A stretch of 64,000 nucleotides of DNA from Actinoallomurus bryophytorum (GTDB taxonomy: Bacteria; Actinomycetota; Actinomycetes; Streptosporangiales; Streptosporangiaceae): the NCBI RefSeq assembly GCF_006716425.1, contig NZ_VFOZ01000001.1, positions 7,068,001-7,132,000 on the forward strand, read 5' to 3'. The notes beneath the pieces were generated by a model, which searched no databases, was not told the DNA's origin, and worked only from the letters and a program-made list of their open reading frames with translations. The position numbers were made by a program, and so were the translations under genes. This document shows positions 53,029 to 62,326 of this stretch, piece by piece; positions within the stretch are counted from its first letter, which is position 1; each line of letters begins with the position of its first letter.

Positions 53029-54183
53029 ATGCTCATCCGCTCAATGAAGGCCCGGCTCATCGGCTTAGCCGCCATGGCCGGGTTGATGACCTCGCTCTCG
53101 ACGCCCGCCGTCGAGGCGGCGCCCAGACCGGACATCACCAAGGACCTGTTCGGCACACTCGCCGACGGCACCCAGGTCTGGCGCTACACCCTGACCAGCG
53201 GTGTGCTCCGCGCCCGGATCATCACGTACGGCGGGATCGTGCAGCAGCTCGACGCGCCGGACCGGCATGGTCACCAGGCCGACGTCGTCCTCGGGTTCCC
53301 CGATCTGGCCGGCTACGTCGACAAGAACAACCCCGGCCCGTACTTCGGCGCGCTGATCGGCCGGTACGGCAACCGGATCGCCAAGGGCACGTTCACGCTC
53401 GACGGCAAGACGTACCACCTTCCGATCAACAACGACCCGAACAGCCTGCACGGCGGCACGAAGGGCTTCGACACCAAGGTCTGGACCGCCACGCCCGCCA
53501 AGACCGGCGACGGAGTCTCGCTGCGGCTCGACTACACGAGCCCGGACGGCGAGATGGGCTACCCCGGCACTCTCAAGACGTCCGTGACGTACTCGCTGAG
53601 CGCGCGTACGCTGCGCGTCGACTACCGGGCCACCACCGACAAGCCCACGGTCGTCAACCTCACCAACCACTCCTACTGGAACCTGGCCGGCGAGGGCACG
53701 GGCGGCATCTACGGAGACCGGCTGCAGCTCAACGCGAGCCACTACACACCGGTGGACTCCACCCTCATCCCGACCGGGCAGATCGCACCGGTCGCCGGCA
53801 CGCCGATGGACTTCCGGCGACCGACGCCGGTCGGCGCGCGGATCCGCGACAACTTCCAGCAGCTCGCGTTCGGCCAGGGCTATGACCACAACTGGGTGCT
53901 GGACGGCTCGGGCTTCCGCCTGGCCGCACGCGTCACCGATCCGGACAGCGGCCGGGTGCTGAGCATCTCCACCGACCAGCCGGGCATCCAGTTCTACTCG
54001 GGGAACTTCCTCGACGGCACGCTGTACGGCACCAGCGGCCACCAGTACCGGCAGGGCGACGGACTCGCGCTGGAGACCCAGCACTTCCCCGACTCACCCA
54101 ACCAGCCCAACTTCCCGTCCACCGTGCTCCGGCCCGGTCAGACCTACCAGACGGCCACGACCTTCACCTTCTCGGCCCACTGA
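53029..54183 (+). CDS. galM: Secreted aldose 1-epimerase (galactose mutarotase family)
   Basis: 384 residues. N-terminal signal (about 5-30, LIGLAAMAGLMTSLSTPAVE) then the beta-sandwich mutarotase fold: GALIGRYGNRIAKGTFTLDG, NDPNSLHGGTKGFDTKVW (catalytic His region), NLTNHSYWNLAG, and C-terminal GLALETQHFPDSPNQPNFPS (catalytic Glu). It interconverts alpha and beta sugar anomers outside the cell. Operator upstream suggests sugar control. AAAGGA lies before the ATG. Confidence 0.9.
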   Translation: MLIRSMKARLIGLAAMAGLMTSLSTPAVEAAPRPDITKDLFGTLADGTQVWRYTLTSGVLRARIITYGGIVQQLDAPDRHGHQADVVLGFPDLAGYVDKNNPGPYFGALIGRYGNRIAKGTFTLDGKTYHLPINNDPNSLHGGTKGFDTKVWTATPAKTGDGVSLRLDYTSPDGEMGYPGTLKTSVTYSLSARTLRVDYRATTDKPTVVNLTNHSYWNLAGEGTGGIYGDRLQLNASHYTPVDSTLIPTGQIAPVAGTPMDFRRPTPVGARIRDNFQQLAFGQGYDHNWVLDGSGFRLAARVTDPDSGRVLSISTDQPGIQFYSGNFLDGTLYGTSGHQYRQGDGLALETQHFPDSPNQPNFPSTVLRPGQTYQTATTFTFSAH

Positions 54184-54205
54184 GAAGGACGCTGATGTGA
54201 GACGG

Positions 54206-54246
54206 CCGAGGGCCTTCTGGCGCGATGCGCGTCAGAAGGCCCTCGG
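54206..54246. terminator. Bidirectional hairpin between galM and the hydrolase gene
   Basis: Perfect 14-bp stem CCGAGGGCCTTCTG / CAGAAGGCCCTCGG, 13-nt loop, between convergent genes ending at 54183 and 54255. Confidence 0.75.
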
Positions 54247-54254
54247 GTGTGCGC

Positions 54255-55808
54255 TCACGCGATCGGCATGGTCACGGCGATGGGCCAGGCCAGCAGCACG
54301 CCGCCGACGACGGCGGTCAGCCATGCCGGTGCCCGGAGCGCACGCAGGGCCGACGCCTGTACGCCCTGCCAGACCAGCAGGGCGGCGAGCAACGGCGCCA
54401 CCAGCAGGACGAACGACGAAGCGGTGCCGAGGAGGACGGCCGCGCAGAGGCCCGCCAGGGCCCCCGCCGCGATCCAGGCGTGGATCGCCGTCGCGGCGAG
54501 CGGGCCGTACCCGTCGCACAGTGCCTCGACTCCGCCGAAGAACACCGCGGCGCACGCGACGATCGGGATGAGGGCCCAGGCGCGCGGGCCGACGGGAACG
54601 GCGTGTGCCCAGCCCAGCTGGGCCGGTACGGCGAAGGACACCACCGTCAACGCCACCAGGACCACGGCGGCCACGATCCGCGATCGCCCGTCGCGGTACG
54701 AGGAGCCCGGCCGCCGCCCGGTGAGCCGTACGGCGGCCAGGCCGATGACGCCGATGACGCCGAAGAACCCGGCGACCGGGCCCGCCACCGCGAGTGGCAG
54801 CCAGCCCCGCGGGATCAGCCCCATCACGACCACGGCCACCACGACGGCGACCGCGGGGACGCCGAGCGCGAGTGGAAGAGGGACCCGGCGGCCCTCGCGC
54901 TCCGGCCCTGACGGCCGTCCCAGAACCGCGGAGGCGATCGCGCCGAAGCTCAGCAGCGCCGCCGCGTGCAGCAGCATCGCCGACGCGGCGCGCTGTACGG
55001 GATGGATGCCCGGAGAGCCCGAGGCCGGATGGTCGAGGGACGCGTCGAGCCAGGCCCCGACCTCACGGTGGGTACGCGGGCTGAAGAGGACGCCGACGTG
55101 TTCGACGCCGCCGACCAGGACCGCGCGGCGGGCGGTGCCGGCTCGCGGGTCTCCGTACGTCACTCCCATGCGGCCCTGCGGATAGGCGGCCCGCAGCGCG
55201 CCGGCGGCGCCGTCGCGGTAGCCGGCGAACTCCAGGCCACCGGCGAGCAGGAGCAGGTCGCGAGGGCGGGAGGCGGAGGCGGTCAGTTCCATCGGGCCCT
55301 GGGAGATCGCCACGGTGGCGAGGATGGCGGGGTGTGCGGTGGCATACCGTACGACCGCGGCGGCGCCCATCGAGTGACCGATGAGGCCGATCCGCTCGCC
55401 GTCCACCCAGGGCATGGCCCGCAGATGACCGACGGCGACATCCAGGTCGCGGTCGAGCCGTGCCTCGGCGGCCTGCCCGTCTCCCGCACCGGGCAGCCGC
55501 CGCGTACTGGCGCCGTGGCCGGTGAGGTCCACCAGCTCGACCGCATACCCCCGGCGCGTCAGCGTGTCCGCGAAACCCCGCATGAGCTGCCTGCTGGCGG
55601 CGAGGCCGTGCGCGACCACCACGGCGGGGAGGCGGCCGGTCGCGTTGGCGGGCCGGCTCACCTCCAGCGGCACCCCGTCCACCACGGCGGATCGCCGCTC
55701 GATGCCGCGGTCGGCCGTGGCCAGACCCACCGTTCCCGCCACGGCGAACACGACGGCGAGCAGCACCGCGACGACACGGCGCCGCAGGTACGGCCACACG
55801 TCATCCAA
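54255..55808 (-). CDS. Alpha/beta hydrolase fused to a polytopic membrane domain
   Basis: 517 residues: one N-terminal helix, an extracellular or periplasm-side dienelactone-hydrolase-like domain (about 40-270; AVVVAHGLAASRQLMRGF, nucleophile GLIGHSMGAAAVV, His in GGVEHVGVLF), then eight or so membrane helices (about 285-515). Hydrolase plus membrane barrel in one chain suggests an envelope ester or lipid reaction; substrate unknown. Confidence 0.78.
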   Translation of the reverse strand: MDDVWPYLRRRVVAVLLAVVFAVAGTVGLATADRGIERRSAVVDGVPLEVSRPANATGRLPAVVVAHGLAASRQLMRGFADTLTRRGYAVELVDLTGHGASTRRLPGAGDGQAAEARLDRDLDVAVGHLRAMPWVDGERIGLIGHSMGAAAVVRYATAHPAILATVAISQGPMELTASASRPRDLLLLAGGLEFAGYRDGAAGALRAAYPQGRMGVTYGDPRAGTARRAVLVGGVEHVGVLFSPRTHREVGAWLDASLDHPASGSPGIHPVQRAASAMLLHAAALLSFGAIASAVLGRPSGPEREGRRVPLPLALGVPAVAVVVAVVVMGLIPRGWLPLAVAGPVAGFFGVIGVIGLAAVRLTGRRPGSSYRDGRSRIVAAVVLVALTVVSFAVPAQLGWAHAVPVGPRAWALIPIVACAAVFFGGVEALCDGYGPLAATAIHAWIAAGALAGLCAAVLLGTASSFVLLVAPLLAALLVWQGVQASALRALRAPAWLTAVVGGVLLAWPIAVTMPIA

Positions 55809-55931
55809 GGTAAGTCCTTCGCCGACCTAAGCGACCTTTGCCGGACGCCTCGTGCATTGTCCTGACTCTTGGCCGCCATCGACGGTGACTTACCGATCTT
55901 GAGGGCGGGTTCTTCGCGTGCCGGGCCGCCC

Positions 55932-57239
55932 CTACTCGAGGACCTGTCCGGGGTCGACCGGGATCTCCCGTGCCGTTCCCTCGGCACGCTGCTCCGCCTT
56001 GAGCCTCAGCGTCGTGGTGCCACAGCAGCGGTCGTACTGGCGCTGCCAGTCCGCCAGGAATCCGTCGTAGGCGGCGGAGCCGGTCAGTTCGACGTCGGTC
56101 TCGTCGTTGTGCCACGAGGCGTTGATCGTCCAGTTCGCGGACCCCACGACCACGACCTTCGCGTTCTGGACGCCGGCGTAGGTGCCACTGATGGTCATGT
56201 ACTTGTCGTGGGTGTAGTGCAGGGCGTTGCCGTTGGCGTCCTGCCCCTTGCTGGTGTCGTGCACGTCGATGTTCTTCGGGTGCGCCGTCACGTACGCCTG
56301 GACGCTGTCGTCGACCTGGCTCGCGGTCATCAGGATGTGGACCTTGACGCCTGTGCCGGCCAGGCTGACCAGCTTCTTGGGCAGCTGGAGGTAGTTCGCG
56401 CCACCCGGCGACCCGTGCGCCGTCCACTGGAACATCGCGATGTTGACCTCGGCCGGCGCTTTGACCTTGTTGAGGAGGTCGATCCAGGCGTCGCTCCTGC
56501 TCCGCGTCCTGGGCCACTGGTAGGCGGGCGGCGACAGCTTGCGGGCGCCCACCCCGTTCGCCGTGTCGTAGTAGCCCGGCGACAGCGGGCCGGGCCCGTT
56601 GACCGCGCCCTTGGCCATCGCGGTGAAGTACTTCACGTACGAGTCGTAGAACGCGACGTTGCCCTTGACCGTCTGGCTGCTGTTCCAGGCGGTGGAGGCC
56701 TGGGCGTCGCTCGGGTTGGCGCTGCTGACCGTGACGGTCTTGTTCGCGTCACCTCCGCCGCTGAACATGTAGTACTTGGCGTGCAGGTAGGACCCGGTGT
56801 AGTGCGACAGGCAGCCGCCCGGGCACAGCGCGGCGAAGCTCGCGGCCCTGGGGTCGTTGCCCAGTTCCGCCACCAGTGACTGCCACGTCGCGTTGTCGGA
56901 GTGCCGGTCCATGAGGACCTTGACGATGACGCCGCGCTGGTGCGCGGCGACCAGGGCGGCGGCGAAGGCGGGCCCCGGCTCGCCGTCGCTGATGCTGAAC
57001 ATGGCGACCCGTACCGTCTGCCCGCAGCCCGCGCCGTCGATCGAGGCGATGATCGGTCCCATGATCGCCATCTGGGCGCCGGGATCCTCGGGGTCGTTGA
57101 ACTTCGCCCCTGAGGTGGATGTGAACGTCCGCGTCTCGCAGCTGAGTGGAGGCTTGGCCTTCTTGACCGCGGCGTGCGCCGCCACCGGAGGTACGGTGAC
57201 GACCAGCGCCGCGGTGGCGAGTACGACCGTTCGTTTCAT
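55932..57239 (-). CDS. Secreted phospholipase-D-like protein
   Basis: 435 residues with a Sec signal (about 3-22, VVLATAALVVTVPPVAAHAA) and two PLD-like halves with variant HKD: GSYLHAKYYMFSGGGDANKT followed by VSSANPS, and HYTHDKYMTISGTYAG followed by VVVGSANWT. Cys residues in the N-terminal half suggest disulfides. Probably an extracellular phosphodiesterase or nuclease. ATG at 57239 has GGGACGGGGA upstream. Confidence 0.82.
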   Translation of the reverse strand: MKRTVVLATAALVVTVPPVAAHAAVKKAKPPLSCETRTFTSTSGAKFNDPEDPGAQMAIMGPIIASIDGAGCGQTVRVAMFSISDGEPGPAFAAALVAAHQRGVIVKVLMDRHSDNATWQSLVAELGNDPRAASFAALCPGGCLSHYTGSYLHAKYYMFSGGGDANKTVTVSSANPSDAQASTAWNSSQTVKGNVAFYDSYVKYFTAMAKGAVNGPGPLSPGYYDTANGVGARKLSPPAYQWPRTRSRSDAWIDLLNKVKAPAEVNIAMFQWTAHGSPGGANYLQLPKKLVSLAGTGVKVHILMTASQVDDSVQAYVTAHPKNIDVHDTSKGQDANGNALHYTHDKYMTISGTYAGVQNAKVVVVGSANWTINASWHNDETDVELTGSAAYDGFLADWQRQYDRCCGTTTLRLKAEQRAEGTAREIPVDPGQVLE

Positions 57240-57423
57240 TGTTGTCCCCGTCCCGTTCATCTGCTGTTGGGACGCGGACACAAACGTCGCGGATGACAAT
57301 CGATTCGCACATTCCGCAAGAAATGTGTCCCGTTGTGGCCGGTTTACGCCCGCTCCGGGCACGCGCGGGCCCGACCCGGAGCCGGCCGGTGCGCTGGACG
57401 TCCCCGGCTGACGCGGGTGAGCC

Positions 57424-58017
57424 TCAGCGGTCGACGGGGATGTCGCTCATCGACAGGGCGCGTTCGATGAGCGTGATGAGCGTCGCCTTGGCGGAGTCGC
57501 GTCTCCGCGCGTCGCAGGTCACGATCGGTACGTCCGGGCCGATCGTGAGCGCGTCCCGCACATCTTCGGGAGTGTGGGTGAACACGCCGTCGAAGCCGTT
57601 GACCGCGACGATGAAGGGCATTCCGGAATCCTCGAAGTAGTCGACCGCGGCGAAGGCGTCGACGACCCGGCGGGTGTCGACGAGGACGACCGCGCCGATC
57701 GCGCCCCTGACCAGCTCGTCCCACATGAACCAGAACCGGTGCTGCCCGGGCGTGCCGAACAGGTAGAGGATGAGCTCCTGGTCGAGACTGATCCGGCCGA
57801 AGTCCATCGCGACGGTCGTGGTCGTCTTGCCCGGGATCGCGTTGATGTCGTCGACCTCGCTGCTGGCCTGGGTCATCACGGCCTCGGTGGTCAGCGGCAT
57901 GATCTCTGACACCGACCCGACGAAGGTCGTCTTCCCCACCCCGAAGCCACCTCCGATGATGATCTTGACGGAGGTCATCGTCAGGAGAGCGCCCGGGTTA
58001 GAGCGTGCGAAGTCCAC
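57424..58017 (-). CDS. CvnD-like small GTP-binding protein (copy 1)
   Basis: 197 residues. Ras/MglA-like G domain: P-loop GGGFGVGKTTFVGSVSE, MDFGRISLDQELILYLFGTP with GQHRFWFMWDELV, VNGFDG in the guanine-recognition position. The CvnD member of conservon operons, but the partner kinase-like, roadblock and DUF742 genes are absent here. The GTG start reads MDFARSNPG, as in family members, with AAGGG before it. Divergent from a TetR gene 240 bp away; a paralogous pair lies at 62901-64000. Confidence 0.85.
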   Translation of the reverse strand: MDFARSNPGALLTMTSVKIIIGGGFGVGKTTFVGSVSEIMPLTTEAVMTQASSEVDDINAIPGKTTTTVAMDFGRISLDQELILYLFGTPGQHRFWFMWDELVRGAIGAVVLVDTRRVVDAFAAVDYFEDSGMPFIVAVNGFDGVFTHTPEDVRDALTIGPDVPIVTCDARRRDSAKATLITLIERALSMSDIPVDR

Positions 58018-58240
58018 TGAGAACCCTTTCCAGTGGCGGGAGATCAGGCGGCTCGACTGCGAAGAAAGGCTGATGCGGCGCGGCGTGGACCGGGCGAGTG
58101 ACCGCCTGCCGCCGGTGGACGCGACCGTCGACAGGCCGAGACCACCGATTTCGGAATCGTCGTGGAGCCATTCTCATCTGTCGTCAGAGCGGGGAGCCGT
58201 TTGGGGGGAGCTAAAAGGTGAACCAGAGTCAGCTTCAGTA

Positions 58241-58251
58241 TTTGTACACTT
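58241..58251. promoter_or_regulatory. TTTGTACACTT motif upstream of TetR gene 1
   Basis: TTTGTACACTT with the palindrome TGTACA, 7 bp before the ATG. The identical motif lies before the paralogous regulator at 63630-63640. Likely self-operator; inference. Confidence 0.5.
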
Positions 58252-58257
58252 GTTCGC

Positions 58258-58908
58258 ATGACAGCGGCAAGCGCGAATGCGGGGGCGCGACGGGCCCCGG
58301 TGCAACGCCGCAGCAGAGAGCGCGTCCAGCAGATCCTCGACGCGGCGTCGGAGCTGATCGTCGAATCCGGCCTGACCGGCCTGAGCACCCGGCTGGTCGC
58401 CGAACGGGCGGGCATCCCGGTCGCCTCGCTGTACCAGTACTTCGGCGACAGGGACGAGATCATCCTGGCGCTCGTGGAGCGGGACACCGCCGAGACGGAC
58501 ACCGCGGTGACGGCGGCGGTGCGCGCGCTGGACAGCGTCTCCGTACGGACGATCGTCACCGCGACAATGCGCGCTTTCGTCACGACTTACCACCAGCGAC
58601 CCGCATTCGTGGTGATCTGGTGGCGAGGCCGGACGAACCGCGCGGTATACGACTTCTGCCGCGCGCACAACAAGCGGATCGCGGCCGACCTGTTCGCCTT
58701 CGCGCGGGAAGCCGGGCTGGTGAAGGCCGACACCGTCCCCCGAGTCGTCGAGCTCGCGGTGGAGGTCGGCGACCGGATCTTTCAGCTGGCGTTCGAAGAT
58801 GACATCCGCGGTGACGAGATGGTCATCGACGAAGGCATCGAAATGGTCATCGGCTATCTGGAGCGCCACGCGGCCCATGCCGCGCCCCCGGCGACGGCGC
58901 GCCTCTAG
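58258..58908 (+). CDS. TetR-family regulator (copy 1)
   Basis: 216 residues. N-terminal HTH (about 20-65: QQILDAASELIVESGLTGLS, TRLVAERAGIPVASLYQYFG) with an all-helical ligand domain (TYHQRPAFVVIWWRG). Near-identical start to the partial regulator at the window end. It probably represses itself and the divergent GTPase gene. Confidence 0.88.
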   Translation: MTAASANAGARRAPVQRRSRERVQQILDAASELIVESGLTGLSTRLVAERAGIPVASLYQYFGDRDEIILALVERDTAETDTAVTAAVRALDSVSVRTIVTATMRAFVTTYHQRPAFVVIWWRGRTNRAVYDFCRAHNKRIAADLFAFAREAGLVKADTVPRVVELAVEVGDRIFQLAFEDDIRGDEMVIDEGIEMVIGYLERHAAHAAPPATARL

Positions 58909-58917
58909 GCGTCCTGG

Positions 58918-58963
58918 CATCGCTCCGTGCCGGGCTTACGAGGAGGCCCGCCACGGAGCGATG
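58918..58963. terminator. Bidirectional hairpin between TetR gene 1 and the GH3 gene
   Basis: 18-bp stem with one mismatch, CATCGCTCCGTGCCGGGC against GCCCGCCACGGAGCGATG, 10-nt loop, between convergent stop codons at 58908 and 58972. Confidence 0.75.
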
Positions 58964-58971
58964 GCCGCGTA

Positions 58972-61900
58972 CTACCAGCCTTGGAGGCCGGCGCCGTAGG
59001 GGTAGAGCGGGTTTCCGTAGGTGGTGGGCGGCGACTGACCGGCGTCGATCTTCGCGCGGATGTCGGAGCGTTCGGCTGCGGTCGCGCCCAGGTCGTACGG
59101 CAGGCTCCAGTCCTCGACGGCGTCGGCGGGGGTGTCGGTGCCGCCCGGCTTCAGGATCTGGTCGACGCTCCGCGGCAGCTGCCAGGGCAGTTTCCCGCGA
59201 GGGGTGTAGTCGCCGAAGAGCAGGGAGGCCGTGGCCGGGCCGACCTCCTCGCCGCCGCGATAGGTCATCACGATGGCGTCGGCGATGCCGTTCCAGTCGG
59301 AGATCACCGTCGGCCGGGGGAGGTCCATGACCACGACCACCGGGATCCCCTGGTTGTGGAAGTTCTGGATGATGGCCAGTTGGTCCGCCGGCAGGTAGGG
59401 CTGCTCCTTCACCCACGCGGTGGCGTGCGTGTAGCTGGGTTCACCGACCGCCACGATGGCCAGCTTCGGTGACGGCCCGCTGTCGGCGTAGACGTTCACT
59501 CCGTCCTTGGCGGCACGGGCCTTGATCGCGTCCAGGATGTCGAGCGAGCCGTAGTCCGGGTGGAAGTAGCTCGTCCAGACGCAGCAGGAGGCGCCGTCGG
59601 TGGCACGCGGACCGGCCACCACGATGTTGTCGCCCGACTTGAGCTTGAGCGGAAGCACGCCGCCCGCGTTCTTGAGCAGGGTGAGCGACTCGCGTGCGGC
59701 CTGGTTGGCGAGCGCGGTGTAGGACGGCTGGTGGAAGCGGTACGGGCCGTTGACCGGGTCGCCGTACGGGCGGTCGAAGACGCCGAGCTCGAACTTCAGC
59801 CGCAGGATACGGGTCACCGCGTCGTTGACCCTGGCGATCGGCACGCTGGACAGGAAGCTCGCGATCGAGAATCCGGCCGCGCCCGGGTCGGCGCCGCCCA
59901 TCACGTCGGAGCCGGCGTTCGCCGCGCTGACCCACGCGTCGGAGGGCAGCCAGTCGGTCGTGATGAGGCCCGTGTAGCCCAGGTTGTTGCGAAGGTAGTC
60001 GAGGATGGGCTTGCTGTTGCCCGCGCCGGGGCCGCCCGGGTCGAGGTACGAACTGCCCGCGTAGCCGGGCATGATGTTGACGGCTCCGGCATCGAGCGCG
60101 GCCCGCCACGGGATCATGTGGTACTTGATCGTCACCCCGTCGTACACGATGCCCGCCTCGCCGCCGGCGCCCTCTCCCGGCCAGTGCTTGACGGTCGCGA
60201 GGACCGAGCCCGGGTTGAGCTCCGGCCCGCCCTGCAGGCCGGAGACCAGGGCGCGCACCTGAGCCGCCGCGACGTCGGCGTTCTCGCCGTTGCCCTCCTG
60301 GATGCGGGGGTACAGCACCTTGGTGCCGACCTCGGCGAGCGGTCCGAGCACGCCGCGCGCGCCGACCTCGAGTTCCTCGCGGCGCTGCATGTCACCGAGC
60401 TTGTAGTCGAGCGGGTAGTCCTTTCCGGCGGCCAGCGCGCTCTGCAGCGGGTACGTGGTCTGGTACCCGGCCGTGGTGTCGCCCGCCGAGACCGGGGGGA
60501 TGCCGAGGCGTGTTCCCGCCGCGGCGACGAGCACGTTGTTGAGGTCGTTCGGCTGCGCCGGGCCGAAGTGCCAGCCCGACAGCGGGTACGCCTGGGAGTT
60601 GTAGAACATCTGGTACGCCTTCTCCTCAGGGGTCATCCTGCTGAGAAGGTCCGACACTCGCGTCTCGACCGGCAGCCGCCAGTTCTCGTACGGCTCGATC
60701 GACCCGTTCTTGTCGAGGTCCCGCGCGCCGTCAACGATGTTGACGCCGTCACCGGCCGCCTTGATGGCGGGGAGATAGAGGCTGAAGGTGCGGATACCGG
60801 AGGTGGTCTTGGCCCCCGAGCCGCTCACCGAGACGACGAACCACTTGTACGTCCAGCGGTCGCCGATGTCCCAGGTCGGCGTGTAGCTGGTGCCCGTGGG
60901 CTCGGCGACCTTGGTGTAGAGGTCGAGCAGGCTGCCCGAGGCGGTGAAGTCGTAGTCGGTGCGGCTGATGTTGAGCCACACCTCGTAGTGCGCGGCGGAG
61001 GGCACGGAGTTCCAGGCGAGCATCGGACGGCGGGTGTCGGTGACCATGGCGTGGTCGGCCGGCGTCGTCAGGGCGAACTGGCCGGTGGTGCCCGGGGCCT
61101 TGGTCGGCGGCGAGAGCAGCGGCGGGGTGCTGACCGACGCGTCGACCGAACCGAAGACCTGGAACTCCCAGAGCGAGTAGCCGTAACCGGTCGCCCTCGC
61201 CGTGCCGTGGAACCTTATATAGCGGCCCTTGCCGGAGATGTCGAGGTTCTCGGTGCCGCCCTTGCCGGTCGTCGTCGTGTAGATCGTGGTCCAGGCCGTG
61301 CCGTTGTCGGAGACCTCGATGCGATAGCCCGTCGCGTAGGCGTTCTCCCAGATGAGCGAGGCGCCGGTGATCGTGGCGGGGCCGCCCAGGTCGACCTGGA
61401 GCCACTGGTCGTCGGAGGCGAGACTGGACCAGCGGGTGTTCGTACGGCCGTCCAGCGCCGCCGCAGGCGCGTTGCCGCCCTCCGCGGAGGAGGCCGAGAC
61501 CTGTTTGAACGCGGAGATCGGTGTCGTGCTCGGCGGCGGTGCCGAGCCGGTCGAGCCGTACACCTGGAACTCCCACAGGGAGTAGCCGTACTGCGTCGCG
61601 CGTGCCGTCCCGTACATCCGGACGTAGCGCCCGGTGCCCGAGACGTTCAGGGTCTGCGTGCCACCGGTGCCGGTGGTGGTGTTGTAGACGGTCGTCCAGG
61701 TGGCGCCGTCGGCGGAGACCTGGATCTGGAAGGCCGTCGCGTACGCCGTCTCCCAGTTGAGGACGACCTGGCTGACCGTGGCGGAGCCGCCGAGATCGAC
61801 CCGGAGCCACTGCGGATCGCCCGCGGCGCTCGACCACCGGGTCCCGGAGTCCCCGTCCACGGCGGCCGAGGCGGGCGTGCCCGCGTTCTCGGTCGAAGAG

Positions 61901-62052
61901 GCGGTGACCGGCTTCCCCTGCGAGAGCAGAGAGGCGGCCGCGTTCGCCGGAGGAGGCAGGATGACTCCGACGTATGCCATGAGCAAGGTCAGCGCTGCGA
62001 TCACGACCGTGGTCGCAGCGGGACGTAGTGGTACCCGGACACCGGCCTTCAT
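58972..62052 (-). CDS. Secreted glycoside hydrolase family 3 with two discoidin-type domains
   Basis: 1026 residues. Signal (about 10-40), then two F5/8-type C (CBM32-like) domains, about 40-170 and 180-310, each with the same motifs (TRWSSAAGDPQWLRVDLGGS, TRWSSLASDDQWLQVDLGGP). An Fn3-like domain follows (about 330-440), then a GH3 catalytic region (about 450-1026). The region has KHWPGEGAGG and the likely nucleophile Asp in YTGLITTDWLPSDA. It would remove beta-linked glucose or xylose from polysaccharide while bound to it. ATG at 62052 follows GAGGAG; a longer frame upstream is possible. Confidence 0.88.
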   Translation of the reverse strand: MKAGVRVPLRPAATTVVIAALTLLMAYVGVILPPPANAAASLLSQGKPVTASSTENAGTPASAAVDGDSGTRWSSAAGDPQWLRVDLGGSATVSQVVLNWETAYATAFQIQVSADGATWTTVYNTTTGTGGTQTLNVSGTGRYVRMYGTARATQYGYSLWEFQVYGSTGSAPPPSTTPISAFKQVSASSAEGGNAPAAALDGRTNTRWSSLASDDQWLQVDLGGPATITGASLIWENAYATGYRIEVSDNGTAWTTIYTTTTGKGGTENLDISGKGRYIRFHGTARATGYGYSLWEFQVFGSVDASVSTPPLLSPPTKAPGTTGQFALTTPADHAMVTDTRRPMLAWNSVPSAAHYEVWLNISRTDYDFTASGSLLDLYTKVAEPTGTSYTPTWDIGDRWTYKWFVVSVSGSGAKTTSGIRTFSLYLPAIKAAGDGVNIVDGARDLDKNGSIEPYENWRLPVETRVSDLLSRMTPEEKAYQMFYNSQAYPLSGWHFGPAQPNDLNNVLVAAAGTRLGIPPVSAGDTTAGYQTTYPLQSALAAGKDYPLDYKLGDMQRREELEVGARGVLGPLAEVGTKVLYPRIQEGNGENADVAAAQVRALVSGLQGGPELNPGSVLATVKHWPGEGAGGEAGIVYDGVTIKYHMIPWRAALDAGAVNIMPGYAGSSYLDPGGPGAGNSKPILDYLRNNLGYTGLITTDWLPSDAWVSAANAGSDVMGGADPGAAGFSIASFLSSVPIARVNDAVTRILRLKFELGVFDRPYGDPVNGPYRFHQPSYTALANQAARESLTLLKNAGGVLPLKLKSGDNIVVAGPRATDGASCCVWTSYFHPDYGSLDILDAIKARAAKDGVNVYADSGPSPKLAIVAVGEPSYTHATAWVKEQPYLPADQLAIIQNFHNQGIPVVVVMDLPRPTVISDWNGIADAIVMTYRGGEEVGPATASLLFGDYTPRGKLPWQLPRSVDQILKPGGTDTPADAVEDWSLPYDLGATAAERSDIRAKIDAGQSPPTTYGNPLYPYGAGLQGW

Positions 62053-62171
62053 GGGGCATCTCCTCTTCGCGAGCACGGCGGAGCAGCGGAGGGAACACCG
62101 CCGTGCTGTGGGGTGGCCGTAAGGACTCCCGGCGGGAAGGGCGGGTCTGGCGTGCGCCGGGAGTGGACGAA

Positions 62172-62218
62172 GGAGAGCGCTCTCCCGAGAGACTGATCGC
62201 GGTCAGGCGCGGTGTCAA
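62172..62218 (-). promoter_or_regulatory. Promoter and palindromic LacI-type operator for the GH3 gene
   Basis: GGAGAGCGCTCTCC (62172-62185) is a perfect 14-bp palindrome of the LacI-family type. On the minus strand TTGACA (62213-62218) lies upstream with a weak -10 (CAGTCT) 17 bp on, so the palindrome covers the start region. It resembles CebR-like operators controlling glycosidases. Confidence 0.65.
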
Positions 62219-62326
62219 GGTTCCGTGGGGAGCTTTTTCAAGGCTTATATTAAGTACCTGCTTAGCGGGCCTGTGCCCTTGCCGCCGCCGCCGGCCGCCC
62301 GGACGGAAGGGCCGGGCCGGCCGCTT

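Noticed and set aside
59560-62028. Plus-strand 800-codon frame opposite the GH3 gene
   Set aside because: Antisense shadow of a confidently identified gene; no domains seen.
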